From assembly GCA_963693365.1 (NCBI GenBank), contig CAVNZM010000009.1:62001-126000 (forward strand): a DNA stretch of 64,000 nt. Direction: 5' to 3'. Made by a program: the position numbers and the translations under genes. The number at the start of each line of letters is the position of its first letter. Position 1 is the first letter of the stretch. The notes beneath the pieces were generated by a model. That model was not told where the DNA came from, did not search any database, and was given only the letters and a program-made list of their open reading frames with translations. This DNA is from Amoebidium appalachense. Lineage: Eukaryota > Ichthyosporea. This document shows positions 29,162 to 58,751 of this stretch, one piece after another.

Positions 29162-30150
29162 CTGTGTGTTTGAGGTGTAGCAACAGCCCAGAAGGAACTG
29201 TCACCGCGTTACCCTAGCGCGAAAAACCGCACTAAAAGAAAGGTGTAGCTTGTCGTATCCTATTATATGTGTACTAGAGACGCGGCACTCTACTAAGTGT
29301 ACACACACGAAAAGGAACGAACGTGTACAGAAAAACGGTAAAGTTTATTCAGACCAGGCTCCGACGGGCAAACTTAGATCCGAACGGAATGAGTCTAAGT
29401 TACGACTGAGGCCATCAAGGCCGTGCCCTCAAAGATCATCATCACCTGGCCCCCTACGATGCCACATTCCATTAACATTCCGATCTACTTTTATCGTGCG
29501 CCTGCACGAGCTAAGTCGATCTACTCAACTAATATATTTATCCAAGTCTCACCCCTCACCCTCCCCCTAGTGGCACCGCAGAGTCTAAATCTACATTTCA
29601 TACTATCCTCCCCCCCCCCTCCCTCCCCCCCTTTCCTCTACATCTACATATATAAATACGTTTGGCAACATACACTATCTAACCTTGTCAATACTTACAA
29701 AAGGGCTTCTGCCCGAACAATCACATTCCTAAGTCCTCCTACGATCTATCCTACACACTAATTAGAATTCTATTGGACGGCTGTCCCGGCTGACGTGGTC
29801 CAATGCCCTGCGCCGGCAGAGGCAAGATGCACGCAGCTGTACAGCTATCTTGAGGCCCCGGACTTGATCTTGATGATCTGTGGACCCGGGCCACCCCCCC
29901 CCCCCCCCCCCCCCCCCGATCTCGATCGTAGACTTAGGCTGATCTGCTGAGACGGATTAGTATATGTCACCGCCCACACCCCCGCGTGCTCGGGCACATT
30001 CCCCTGCACAGGGCCCCGCTGCCCTCCCTGCCAACCCTCACTCGGGCCCAGCTGCCCTACTCTAACCCCCCGGGGCCCTGCTGCCCCCCCCCCCCCCCCC
30101 CCCCCCTCCCCCCCCCCCCCCCCGCTGCCGGGATCTCCCCGAGGGTGCCC
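29093..30150. other. Non-coding spacer between two retroelements
   Basis: Leader side of the gag element: poly-T (29128-29161), mixed sequence, C-rich stretches (29608-29630, 29896-29918, 30085-30123). The bases GGCCATCAAGGCC near 29410 resemble GGCCTTCAAGGCC near 22168, a weak hint of related element ends. No gene seen. Confidence 0.5.
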
Positions 30151-30155
30151 CACCC

Positions 30156-30930
30156 TTGCTAACCACCCCCTTCCCCCGAGGCTCAGACCCGGAGGCCCGC
30201 CCGCTGCCCCAGCACCACATTGACACCTCCCGCCTCCGGGAACTGCTGGCCTCCTACCCAGACCAATCATTCGCCACACAACTCCTCCACGATGTCGAAT
30301 TCGGTGTCGACTTCGGCTATCGCGGCCCCTCCACCTCTCGGGTGGGCCCCAACCTACCCACCACCCCGGAGGCAGCTGCCGCTATCACGGCGGATATTGC
30401 CAAAGAAGTCGCCCTCGGCCACCTGCGCGGCCCCCTCTCCCCGGCCCAATTCTTTGACGAATTTCCAGTCCACCGTTCCTCCCCCATCTGCGCCGTTACC
30501 AAGAAAGGGAACCCCCCCAAGTACCGTCGAATCCACCACCTCTCCTGGCCCCGGGGTAGCAGTGTCAATGACAGCATCACCTACCCCGACGAACTTCAGT
30601 ACATTCGCGCCCGGGATGTCACCCAGCTCATTCATGGAGGCACGAATCCCGGCTTCCAAGCTCTCAGACCTACTCGACCTCACTTCCACCCAAAGCCCAC
30701 CATCACCATTCGGGACCTCCAGTCCCTCCTCGGCAAACTCACCTGGTGTGCCCAGCTGGTTCCCCCCGGGAGGGCCTTCTCCCAGCGCCTATGGGCCCTT
30801 CTCCGGACCCACCCACACCTTGCCGGCCACCACCACATACGACTGACTGCTGCCGCCCGGGCCGACATAGCCGAATGGCACCAGTTCCTCACATCATGGA
30901 ATGGGGTGCACCTCATCACACTACAACCAT
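30156..30930 (+). mobile_element. DIRS-like reverse transcriptase pseudogene with palm deleted
   Basis: The + strand frame begins with a Y-P-D-Q-S-F helix and a pattern familiar from DIRS-type polymerases: N-L-P-T-T-P-E-A-A ... I-A-K-E-V-A-L-G-H-L-R-G-P, S-P-I-C-A-V-T-K-K-G, Y-R-R-I-H-H-L-S-W-P and S-V-N-D-S-I. After V-T-Q-L-I-H-G-G it jumps to I-T-I-R-D-L-Q-S-L-L-G-K-L-T-W-C-A-Q-L-V-P-P-G-R-A-F, which belongs to the thumb/connection region. The central palm with the catalytic Tyr-x-Asp-Asp is missing, yet the frame stays open through the junction (about 30640-30700). GC-rich and intronless. Inactive; the family call (DIRS rather than another class) is from pattern memory. The frame extends to 31097 through unrelated sequence. 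Confidence 0.7.
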
Positions 30931-31132
30931 TGCAGGTTCACTTTCGTCCAAGGGGATATCCCCCTAGAGGCAACACACGTCCCGGAGTAGTTTTCATAGA
31001 ATACGTTTTCCTTTGTCTTCATTTAGTTTGGTTTTATATTTTTATTTTTATTTGTGGGGAAAAGTTAAATCAGTACAGGTTGCATGTTACTATGTGATAT
31101 TTTTTCTAGTATATTGACATGCGTTTCAACAG

Positions 31133-31846
31133 ATGACAATGCCCCCCATTTGGGATTGGATCTGGTCTGTCGGGATCAGCAGCCTCACTCAACCTCGTCC
31201 CCCGGCACACGATCGGGAAGGTATAATTGACGAGGTCGAGCTTGAGGCTTACCGTGAACAGACCCTCAACCCCATCAACCCGCGCATTTCTACTTTGGGT
31301 TCCAAATCCAAGACGTTTGCGGATCCCTTGAGGTGCATTCAACAACTCCAAGTCGGTCAGTTCGCTGGCTACGTGTCTGGAAATGTAAACAATTCCTCCG
31401 GTGATCCAGCCCTGGCGCAGATTCGTTTGGTGAAGATCACCAAAATTATATCCTCAACGGATCGATCACCACGTGTACTCGGCATGTTCTACATCGGCAT
31501 AGACGTTTCGTTGTTCGACACATCGAAGAAGTTTGTCGACGCTTGGCGACGAGAGGCCATTCTCGAAAAATGGCCCGACCATTCAAAAATACGGCGCCCT
31601 GAGTGCAGTGTCCCCTTTCCGCCCGAGTACGGCTATACCAGACAAGACTATGCTCTGGGGCATAAGGACTTCCACTTCAACGAAAATGTTCGGGTCACCT
31701 ACGATGTCCAGGAGCTTGACTTGAAGTCAATCATCTGCAATGAGATCACGCTCAACAAAGACGGCAAGCTCTCCAAGCGTCACGTCGAACGTCTATCCGA
31801 CATCCACAAGCAAATGCTCGCCAAATGGGCGAAGAAACAGAAATAG
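31133..31846 (+). CDS. Unidentified intronless 237-aa ORF
   Basis: ATG at 31133 has an in-frame TGA shortly upstream, and the frame is open to TAG at 31844. The protein is of ordinary composition: an N-terminal Trp-rich start (P-P-I-W-D-W-I-W), beta-like middle (L-G-M-F-Y-I-G-I-D-V-S-L-F) and a Lys-rich helical C terminus (L-S-D-I-H-K-Q-M-L-A-K-W-A-K-K-Q-K). I do not recognise it. It has balanced base composition, no homopolymers and no simple repeats, unlike everything around it, and AT-rich sequence follows the stop. It may be part of a mobile element (the DIRS-like remnant is just upstream) or a retro-copied or transferred gene. The base before ATG is the G of an AG, so a spliced start is not excluded. 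Confidence 0.6.
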   Translation: MTMPPIWDWIWSVGISSLTQPRPPAHDREGIIDEVELEAYREQTLNPINPRISTLGSKSKTFADPLRCIQQLQVGQFAGYVSGNVNNSSGDPALAQIRLVKITKIISSTDRSPRVLGMFYIGIDVSLFDTSKKFVDAWRREAILEKWPDHSKIRRPECSVPFPPEYGYTRQDYALGHKDFHFNENVRVTYDVQELDLKSIICNEITLNKDGKLSKRHVERLSDIHKQMLAKWAKKQK

Positions 31847-32382
31847 TTGAATGCACTTCTTTATTATTATTTTATTTTTTCTAATTTAATTTCATGAATG
31901 TTTATTGATCAAATCCGTAGTGGGTTCTTTGCCATGATAAAATTTTTTATTGTTCTTTCCGTCCGAGTGCCCGTCATTTCCAGTCCTCTCTCTTATTGTA
32001 CGAATGTATGTATGTAATCGACTATCGAGTGCTTGTCTTTGACATTAGGTTTGATTTTTCTTCCATTTCTAGCTGTTGTTTAATACTTTTATTCTGCACG
32101 ATCCTTTGCCGTTTGATGTTTGAATCCATTTCTTTGTTTTGTTCTTGGACAAATGGGGTGTCTATTCTAGTACAGATGCCGTCCGCGAATAAGAACCCCC
32201 GCCAATAAGATTTCGCCCCCGGCAAAATCGGTTTTTTTTAGATTCTGCCCCCCGGCAAGTTTTTGGGGTGATCTTATTGGCAGACGGATGAGTAAATCAT
32301 ACTGGATGGCCCCCCGCCATTAACTTAGACTCTGACCCCGACCCTCCAAAAGATTTAAGATTCCGCCCCCCAGGCCGGGGTT

Positions 32383-32451
<69 letters not shown>

Positions 32452-32510
32452 CAAAAAAGTGCCGATTTGTCCGCTGCCGTGGGGGTTTTGTCTTGAAACC
32501 TGCTCTAACT
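31847..32510. other. AT-rich downstream region, then Pro-rich spacer with C64 run
   Basis: 31847-32160 is AT-rich without an ORF of interest. From 32180 come CCCCCGGCAA-type short repeats, and 32387-32450 is an uninterrupted C run of about 64 nt. No gene seen. Confidence 0.6.
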
Positions 32511-32789
32511 GCCACCATGCCTAGCAAGGTGGCTTGCTAACGCGTATACAGTTTACGTGTTACCTGGGTCGCTGGAAAAATCGGCGAAATCCCCCCCCCC
32601 CCCCCCCCCCCCTGCCAGCCCACTGGCCCATCTAATCTTGTGTTCCGTTTTCGGAAAGTAGCCAAGAAAAATATGCCTTTCTTATGCGATTTTTTTTGTG
32701 GTCCTATTAGCCACGATGCCTTGCATGTTCGCTTGCTAAAGAGTATGCAATTTACGGGTTACCTGGGTCTCTGAGAAAATCGGCGAAAT

Positions 32790-32847
<58 letters not shown>

Positions 32848-33214
32848 TGCCCCAACCTACCCATATAATCTTGCATTCCATTTTCCGAAAGCAGCCATGA
32901 AATATCCATTTTTTTTGCAACTTTTTTGTGGTTGCTAACTGCCACCATGCCTACCCAAGGGTTCTTGCTAAAGGGTATGCAGTTTACGTGTTACCTGGGT
33001 CGCTGAGAGCGTCAGCGAAATCCCCCTCCCCCCTCCGCTCCCCCATCCTACCGATCTAATCTTGTATTCCGTTTTCCGAAAGCAGCCTGGCCCATGAAAA
33101 TACGCCTTTTTTATGCACTTTTTTGTGGTTCCTAAATGCCACCACATAGCAAGGTGGCCTGCTAAAGAGTATGCAGTTTACGCGTCACCTGGGTCGCTGA
33201 GAAAATCGGCGAAA

Positions 33215-33260
<46 letters not shown>
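32511..33260. repeat. Tandem ~200-230-nt repeat, four diverged units each with a C run
   Basis: Units start at about 32511, 32710, 32941 and 33138. Each has GCCACCATGCC-like bases, a GCTTGCTAAAGAGTATGCAG-like core, TTACCTGGGTCGCTGAGAAA, CGGCGAAATC and then a C run of 6 to about 56 nt, followed (units 1-3) by CTAATCTTGTATTCCGTTTT and AAGCAGCC. The C-run length differs most between units, as expected from slippage. Non-coding. Confidence 0.85.
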
Positions 33261-33262
<2 letters not shown>

Positions 33263-33946
33263 GAGATTTAGGGGGCTCGGCAACCACTTTTACCTAAGTG
33301 TACGTACGCTGGGTATCCATGCCACACATGCTCGAAACAGTCGGAAGTTGGAGATACAGACTGTAAATAGAAAAGTCACGCTTTATCAATGTTTCAAATT
33401 ACACACCAACCAATTTGGGCCTTGCATTCAACCATCCTATATATGTAATGTGTGTACGGCACATCTGTACCTGTCGTCTAGGCCATTGATCCCCCCCCCC
33501 CCCCCCCCCCCCCCCCCTCTCACCCCCCTCCCCCCCTCAAAAAAAAAAGTGTAGTACACAGCACTTTGAAATATCGCATTTCGATCGTACGACTTATTCA
33601 ACATTGACTCCGCATATGAAGCCCCCCGCAAAACCGCCATCTCGCACGCACGGACAACGCACACACGCACGCACGCACACACACGCACATGCACACACGC
33701 ACACACGCACACACACACACACACAAAAAGATGGCGAAGGAGAAGGAGAGGATATTCAAGGTGTTTGCAAAGGAAAACGGGACCTAGTGTCGTGTTAATT
33801 ACGTTACGGTCCCACTTGGTTGACACTTGCGGCACCAAGAAATGCGATGTACAACCTGAATGTAAGTGCGTGGTTGCCTATGGATCCATCCAGCGAAAAG
33901 TGCCGTGCGCAAACCCAAGCGGTGGGCAGCTTGTTTCAGTGAGGGC

Positions 33947-46165
<12,219 letters not shown>

Positions 46166-46214
46166 GGTGGGTGCTGGGGGGGATATATCAGTGTGAGTTA
46201 GTGGATATATGCAA

Positions 46215-46860
46215 TAGGTTATGCATGAAAGGGTGGATATATGCAGTATTGGATATATGAGTGTATGTATGCATTAGCGTATGTATGCATTAGTGTATGT
46301 ATGCATTAGTGTATGTATGCATTAGTGTATGTATACATTAGTGTATGTATACATTAGTGGATGTATGCATTTAGGGTTTAGGGTATACATTAGTGGATGT
46401 ATGCATTTGTGGATGTATACATTAGTGGATGTATGCGTTTGTGGATGTATACATTAGTGGATACATGGATTAGTGGATGTATACATTAGTGGATGTATGC
46501 ATTTGTGTATGTATGCATTAGTGGATGTATGCATTTGTGGATGTATACATTAGTGGATACATGAATTAGTGGATGTATACATTAGTGGATACATGGATTA
46601 GTGGATAGGTGCAATATTGGTGTGCATAAGTAAATATATGCATTGGCGGGCATATATACGAGTGGATTTATGCATTAGTGGATATATGCAGTAGTGGTTG
46701 TCGTTAGGGGATATTTGCATGAGTGGATATCCATTAGTGGATATATACATATACGGATATATGAACCAGTGGATGTATGCATGAGTGCATGCATGAACGT
46801 GTGGATACGTGCATTAGCTTTATGCGTAAGTGGATATACATGCATTAGCGGACGTATGAG
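46215..46860. repeat. 14-17-nt minisatellite (TGTATGCATTAGTGGA) with plant-type telomere-like bases
   Basis: Dozens of diverged ATTAGTG(G/T)ATGTATGC units upstream of the NT5C2 ATG exon. It contains ATTTAGGGTTTAGGGTATAC at about 46370. No gene seen here or in the repeat-rich 46.9-48.1 kb (poly-G, GT and GCGGGT repeats). Confidence 0.85.
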
Positions 46861-47429
46861 TGCATAAATGTATGTGCGGATACGGAGTTAGAAATGTAGG
46901 TCGGGGGGGGAGGGGGGGGGGGAGGGAGGGGGAGCGAGAGGGAGAGGGGGGGGGAGAGGGGGGGGAAGGGGGGGGGGGGGGGGGGGGGGATCTATCGATG
47001 GCAACCGATGGACTATCATACGAGGAGAAGGGCAGGGGGGGGGGGGGGGGTACACTGTGGTGTCCGTAGGTACTGAGATGGGGACTGGGCCCTCTGGCCA
47101 GAGGAAAAACTCCGCAGCCGAGAAAGGGAAACTCTCAGTGGATGAAGCCGGTGGGCAGCACAAGCCATGACGCTGGGGGAGGCAAGTAGATAAGGGAGAT
47201 GTTGGGGATGGGTGAGGGAGGAAAGGGGGAGGGAGGGGAGAGGGGAGGGGGGGGGGGGGGGTTGAGTTGCCGGAGAGTGGCAGGGTGATAAAGAGGGGGA
47301 GGCGGGGGGGGGGGGGGGGGGGGGGGGGGTAGTTATAATGCAGGTGTGTTTGGGTGCAGGGTTGATGGGTATGTGAGCATGTGATGTAACTACAGCATAC
47401 AACGTACTGTGTTGGTGTATAACATACAT

Positions 47430-47990
47430 GGCTGCGTGTACTTCCGTGTGCTTTTGTCTGCATATGCAGGTGGAGGTTTTTTCCTCATGCGTGTGCATGT
47501 GTGTATGTGTGTGTGTGTATATGTGTGCCACAGTGTGTGTGTGTGTCTGTGTGCCTGAGTTGGCCCGTGTCTGTGTGTGTGTGCTGAAATTACTGTGCGC
47601 ATACGGATATGGCAGTGTGCATGTGCCTTTGTGTGTGTGTGTGCATGTGTGCAGGAGTTTGTGTGTTCGAGTGTAGGTGTGTGTGTGTGTGTGTGTGTGT
47701 TGACATGTGGTGTGTGTGTGTGTGTGCGTGGGTGCATGTGCGTGGGTGCGTGTGTGTGTGTGCGCGAGTGCGCGTGCGTGTGCGTGTGCGTGTGCATGTG
47801 CGGGTGTGGGTGCGGGTGCGGGTGCGGGTGCGGGTGCGGGTGCGGGTGCGGCTGCGTGTGTGTGTGCGTGTATGTTTTGTATGGGCACAGGGAAGGATGG
47901 TACATGCAGCAAGCACTGTGTGCGTGTGCGTGTGTGTGGTGCGGTGTGCGGAATACCCGCTGGTAGGACAGCTCATGGTATTAGGCCCTG
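47430..47990. repeat. Degenerate GT / GTGCGG repeats
   Basis: GT-type repeats with a (GGTGCG)n block at about 47803-47850. Between the minisatellite and the possible 5' UTR region of NT5C2. Confidence 0.8.
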
Positions 47991-48189
47991 CTTAGCCAAA
48001 ACTAGCCTTTTTCCGTGCTTCGTGCCCTCTCCAACCCTCGCCCTCGGACTTTAACCCCACCCCTTCCCCTTCCCTCTCCCCCCCCCCTCGCTCCCTCCAC
48101 CCTTCCTTCTCCTCTCCTCGCAACCTCATACACAAACCCTCTCACCCACCCGCCCGTCCCTACCCTCCTCTTTCCCTACTGAACACAGT

Positions 48190-48330
48190 GACGGACATGC
48201 AGACGCCCAGATCCTTGAAGCCATGCCTCTCCCACGCTTCTATCTGCAGCAGTAGCTTCAAACACCTACCCGCAGATTCGTTGGCGTACCTCGCCCTCCT
48301 CGCATCAACACTTGTGATTTGTGCTACTAA
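48190..48330 (-). other. Possible additional exon-like ORF upstream of NT5C2
   Basis: A short open stretch on the - strand (A-R-Y-A-N-E-S-A-G then L-L-L-Q-I-E-A-W-E-R-H-G-F-K) has ordinary composition and a G|gtaggt donor inside it. It might be a 5' UTR or alternative first-exon region of NT5C2; no family is recognised. Confidence 0.25.
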
Positions 48331-48604
48331 CCTAGTTGGCAACCATGCGCTACAGGGATCTACCCAAATGTCTTTCACCCCTCTGTGCGGTGTGTGTTTG
48401 CTTGCACAAAAGCTCCATTCGTACACCGTATGGGCTATACGCGCACACATCCACGCGCACAGCACACTCCCCTGCTAGACTCACCGGCACACGTGCGTGC
48501 CTCTGCCAGTGACTCCACTCGCTAGGCCGGGGCCGCCTTTTCAACACACGGCGGTTACGTATACGGCGGCGGGCGGTTGCTGACTCACACCTGAGCTGGG
48601 GGCA

Positions 48605-48645
48605 GGCGATTATATAGTGGCGCCATGATTCGCATCCACCAATCA
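48605..48645 (-). promoter_or_regulatory. Possible NT5C2 promoter (CCAAT-type and TATA-like boxes)
   Basis: On the - strand an ATTGG (inverted CCAAT, 48639-48643) precedes ACTATATAATC (48608-48618), and about 120 nt later lies a good donor CCG|gtgagt (about 48488). This could be the start of a 5' UTR exon spliced to the ATG exon at 46165. Pattern-based only. The hAT insertion begins just 40 nt upstream. Confidence 0.3.
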
Positions 48646-48780
48646 ACTACAGCAATATGTTGATCTAGCCATATAAGGCATATCTGAACAGGGTTCGAAG
48701 TTACGAAAAAATATCGGAATTTCCGATATTTGAAAAAACAGTTCCGAAAATCGTCCCGGCCGAATCGGGACGGCCGAGAG

Positions 48781-48827
<47 letters not shown>

Positions 48828-49020
48828 CCTCGGCCCCCGGGGAGAAGCTTCTCATGACTTCGCAGGTCTCATCATACACGGGGCATACACCACCCACACA
48901 AGCTGCACACGTACGTACGTGTCTCCCTGTCCCTGTAGAATGTTCAATGGCAGACCCTGGCTAGAGCGCCAGCCTAGCACATGTACATGTTGTCACACCA
49001 AACACATTTATGCACACACC

Positions 49021-49052
<32 letters not shown>

Positions 49053-49693
49053 GAGACACACACACACACATTTACACACACACAGCCGTGACACCAAATA
49101 TGCATCATAGCCATGCATGGCCACATGAACATACAATGCATATGCCTGCGCATGCATATTATATAGGCCGGCCTCCACTTCAAAACTTCCCCCCCCAGAA
49201 ATCGAACCCCATTCCCCCCTCCTCCGCTGCCCACCGTTCCCTCACCAGTGCTGTCCCTCCTTCTCCCCCACCGCCGCTCCGGCCTCCACCCCCCCCCCCC
49301 CCCCTCTCTCAGGCGGATCCCCCCCCCCCCCCCCCCCTCCCCCCTACTAGTACTCCCCCCCCCCCCCCCCCCTTCCCGGGCCCCCAGGAAGGCCTAAACA
49401 TGGAATGGATCTAGATGCTCAGAGTCGACGGCCACCAGGTGCAGGTGCCACGTGTATCACGATCAGTGGCACGCGTCTTAAATGGCAGGCAATACACACA
49501 CTGTGCACCACTGTGTTCCGTTCAAAGACACACATGCACCCCACATACACGGCCGTGACACCACACATGTGACCTAGGCTAGTACACGTGCACAGGCACA
49601 TACCATCTCAGATCATGATAACTGTATTACAAACGTGCACATGCATCCACCCTGTACAATCACATGCTATGCACCCACCCACCCACACCCACA

Positions 49694-49758
<65 letters not shown>

Positions 49759-49800
49759 ACACTGCACACACACACGGCGCACGCACACACACCCCGTGGC

Positions 49801-49835
<35 letters not shown>

Positions 49836-50025
49836 CAAGAAACCGTTGGTACAAACACACCCACCCACACTGGCATGTACACACACATACACAGACACAC
49901 ACACCCTGCATATACATACACACCACACTGCACACACACGCACATACATACACACACTGTACATACATACACACACACCATAACCGTTGACACAAAACAC
50001 ACACACACATGCACACAATGTCATG

Positions 50026-50073
<48 letters not shown>

Positions 50074-50270
50074 AACATGTGCACACATGCACACAACATA
50101 GACACACACACCGATTACCGCTGACACAAATACACACACCCACACCTGTACACATGTACGCACAGACACACACACCGTGCATACATACCCACCACACACA
50201 CACACACAATTGCAAAGAAAAATACTCACACACACACAAACACAAACACAACCACCCAACGTGATTTTCT

Positions 50271-50303
<33 letters not shown>

Positions 50304-50450
50304 TCCCCCACCCAAACATTCGATTTCTGCCTGAGCTTCCCATGTTGCTGCCTCAACTCCACTCCCCCCCCCCCCCCCCCCCCCTCCCCCCCCCCCCCTC
50401 CCCTCCCCTCCCCCAGAATTTTTTAAATAAAAACAAGGGACGCTACTTAA
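48781..50450. repeat. Simple repeats inside the hAT element
   Basis: C44 run (48781-48824), CA arrays (49028-49085, 49694-49755 and degenerate CA to 50250) and C runs (49290-49370, 50273-50300, 50364-50398). No gene seen between 48840 and 50480. Confidence 0.85.
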
Positions 50451-50488
50451 TCGGTTACTAGGTGCTGGTGTGTTGTCAGAGATCCAAT

Positions 50489-50899
50489 TTATTTGAAAGG
50501 GTTGGCAATATACACATTGTGCACCCTGTTCCAGTCAAAAGCCAGGAAATCTGCCAGAGCCTTCTTTTGGGCTGCTGCCTCGGCCACCTGGGCCTTTTCC
50601 AGCTGCTCCTTGGCCCCTTCTACAGTCAACCCTTTCAGTTTGCCCTCTTTAAGTAATTTCTTAGCCATTTCTTTCTGAAGCTTAAGCTCAGCTTTCACGT
50701 GCTTCACATCTGCCTCTATATATCCGGCCCATTCATGGCTATATATCATGAGCTGATTGTGCACTGTCTGTGTTGTCATACGTGCTTTGAGAGAAGTCTT
50801 AATGATATTCACACCAGAGAAGCCACGTTCACTTGTTGCATTACTAATTGGGATTATTCTCACAATGTCAACCAACTCAATTACAAGTATACTCAAGTT
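50489..50899 (-). pseudogene. hAT transposase C-terminal fragment (dimerisation domain)
   Basis: 136 codons read I-I-P-I-S-N-A-T-S-E-R-G-F-S-G-V-N-I-I-K-T-S-L, the conserved hAT dimerisation motif (P-x-S-x-A-x-S-E-R-x-F-S). A Lys/Glu/Ala-rich helix and a short tail ending N-P-F-K-stop follow. The BED zinc finger and RNase-H-like catalytic parts are missing: upstream of 50899 the frame passes straight into the terminal repeat. It therefore cannot encode an active transposase. Confidence 0.85.
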
Positions 50900-51208
50900 T
50901 ACTGATGCGCGACGATTACGATTTTTGGTGGGCCTGGTCCGACGGAGCATTCCGATTTTCGAAGAGGTTTTCCGAAACGGGATTTCGACTTCCGTTAATT
51001 GGCTCCACCGTCCTTCGAACCCTGTATCTGAAAACGTAAACCCCAAGATTATTTGACCAATCACAGAGCACTTTGCTATGGGGTGTGATGCATCACAGGG
51101 GTGCGCGCTTGGCCAATAACTGCGTGCTAGAGCAAACGATGCCCAAGTAACTTCGTGGTCAGTACGTGGAACTAAGAAACAAGAGGGAAAAAGGGGAACG
51201 AGGCACTT

Positions 51209-51264
51209 AGTGTGAGGGACGGAGTGTGAGGGACGGAGTGTGAGGGACGGAGTGTGAGGGACGG
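51209..51264. repeat. 14-nt tandem repeat (GTGAGGGACGGAGT), four copies
   Basis: Four head-to-tail copies about 340 nt upstream of the proposed start of the CAP-Gly gene, immediately right of the hAT insertion. Confidence 0.9.
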
Positions 51265-51599
51265 TGACGGGACTCACACAGAGCTGCCGAGAATCTATAT
51301 TGGGCCTGTGCTTGTGAGCGTCGCTCACTGAGCGATGGCCTATCTGGCTGCCGTGAGCCGGGTGCGCCTGCCTATACCCCAGTGCGGGCGAGGTCACGTG
51401 ATCTCGCTCGGGCAACGAGCCACCGTGCTGACAGCTGCAGACGAACTGACTTCAACTGAGCGAAAGCTGAGAGAAAAGTTTAGCTGAGTTGTGGGAGTTC
51501 ATTCAAGCTCTTGCAGCCTGTCGTTCAGTGCATTGCGCTCCATAAGTAAGGTTGAAAATAGTTGCAGGGGCACACAAGGTGTACCATAGGTTTTACGCT

Positions 51600-58588
<6,989 letters not shown>

Positions 58589-58711
58589 GGGACATGTGCT
58601 CGGACATCCCCACAGGCACAGCCTGCACACAAACGGGCACACACACGTGCAGAAACACACGACATCGTTTACAAGCATACACACACACGTGCATAAACAC
58701 AAGTATACAAG

Positions 58712-58751
<40 letters not shown>

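Larger units (their letters stand above)
48681..51032. mobile_element. hAT-family DNA transposon insertion with perfect TSD
   Basis: Direct repeats TATCTGAA at 48681-48688 and 51025-51032 flank inverted repeats CAGGGTTCGAAG (48689-48700) and CTTCGAACCCTG (51013-51024). An 8-bp target duplication and CAGGG-type termini are hallmarks of hAT elements. The 2,336-bp body holds the 3' part of a transposase near its right end, plus a C44 run, CA arrays and other non-coding sequence, so it is a non-autonomous, internally rearranged copy. Perfect TSDs suggest a fairly recent insertion. Confidence 0.9.

Noticed and set aside
30220-30846. Second + strand frame over the reverse transcriptase remnant
   Set aside because: Pro/Ser-rich shadow frame; the polymerase motifs are in the frame starting 30156.
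48689-48702. GGTTCGAA box resembling a tRNA T-arm
   Set aside because: No tRNA cloverleaf around it. The sequence is the hAT terminal inverted repeat, matched by its complement at 51013-51024.
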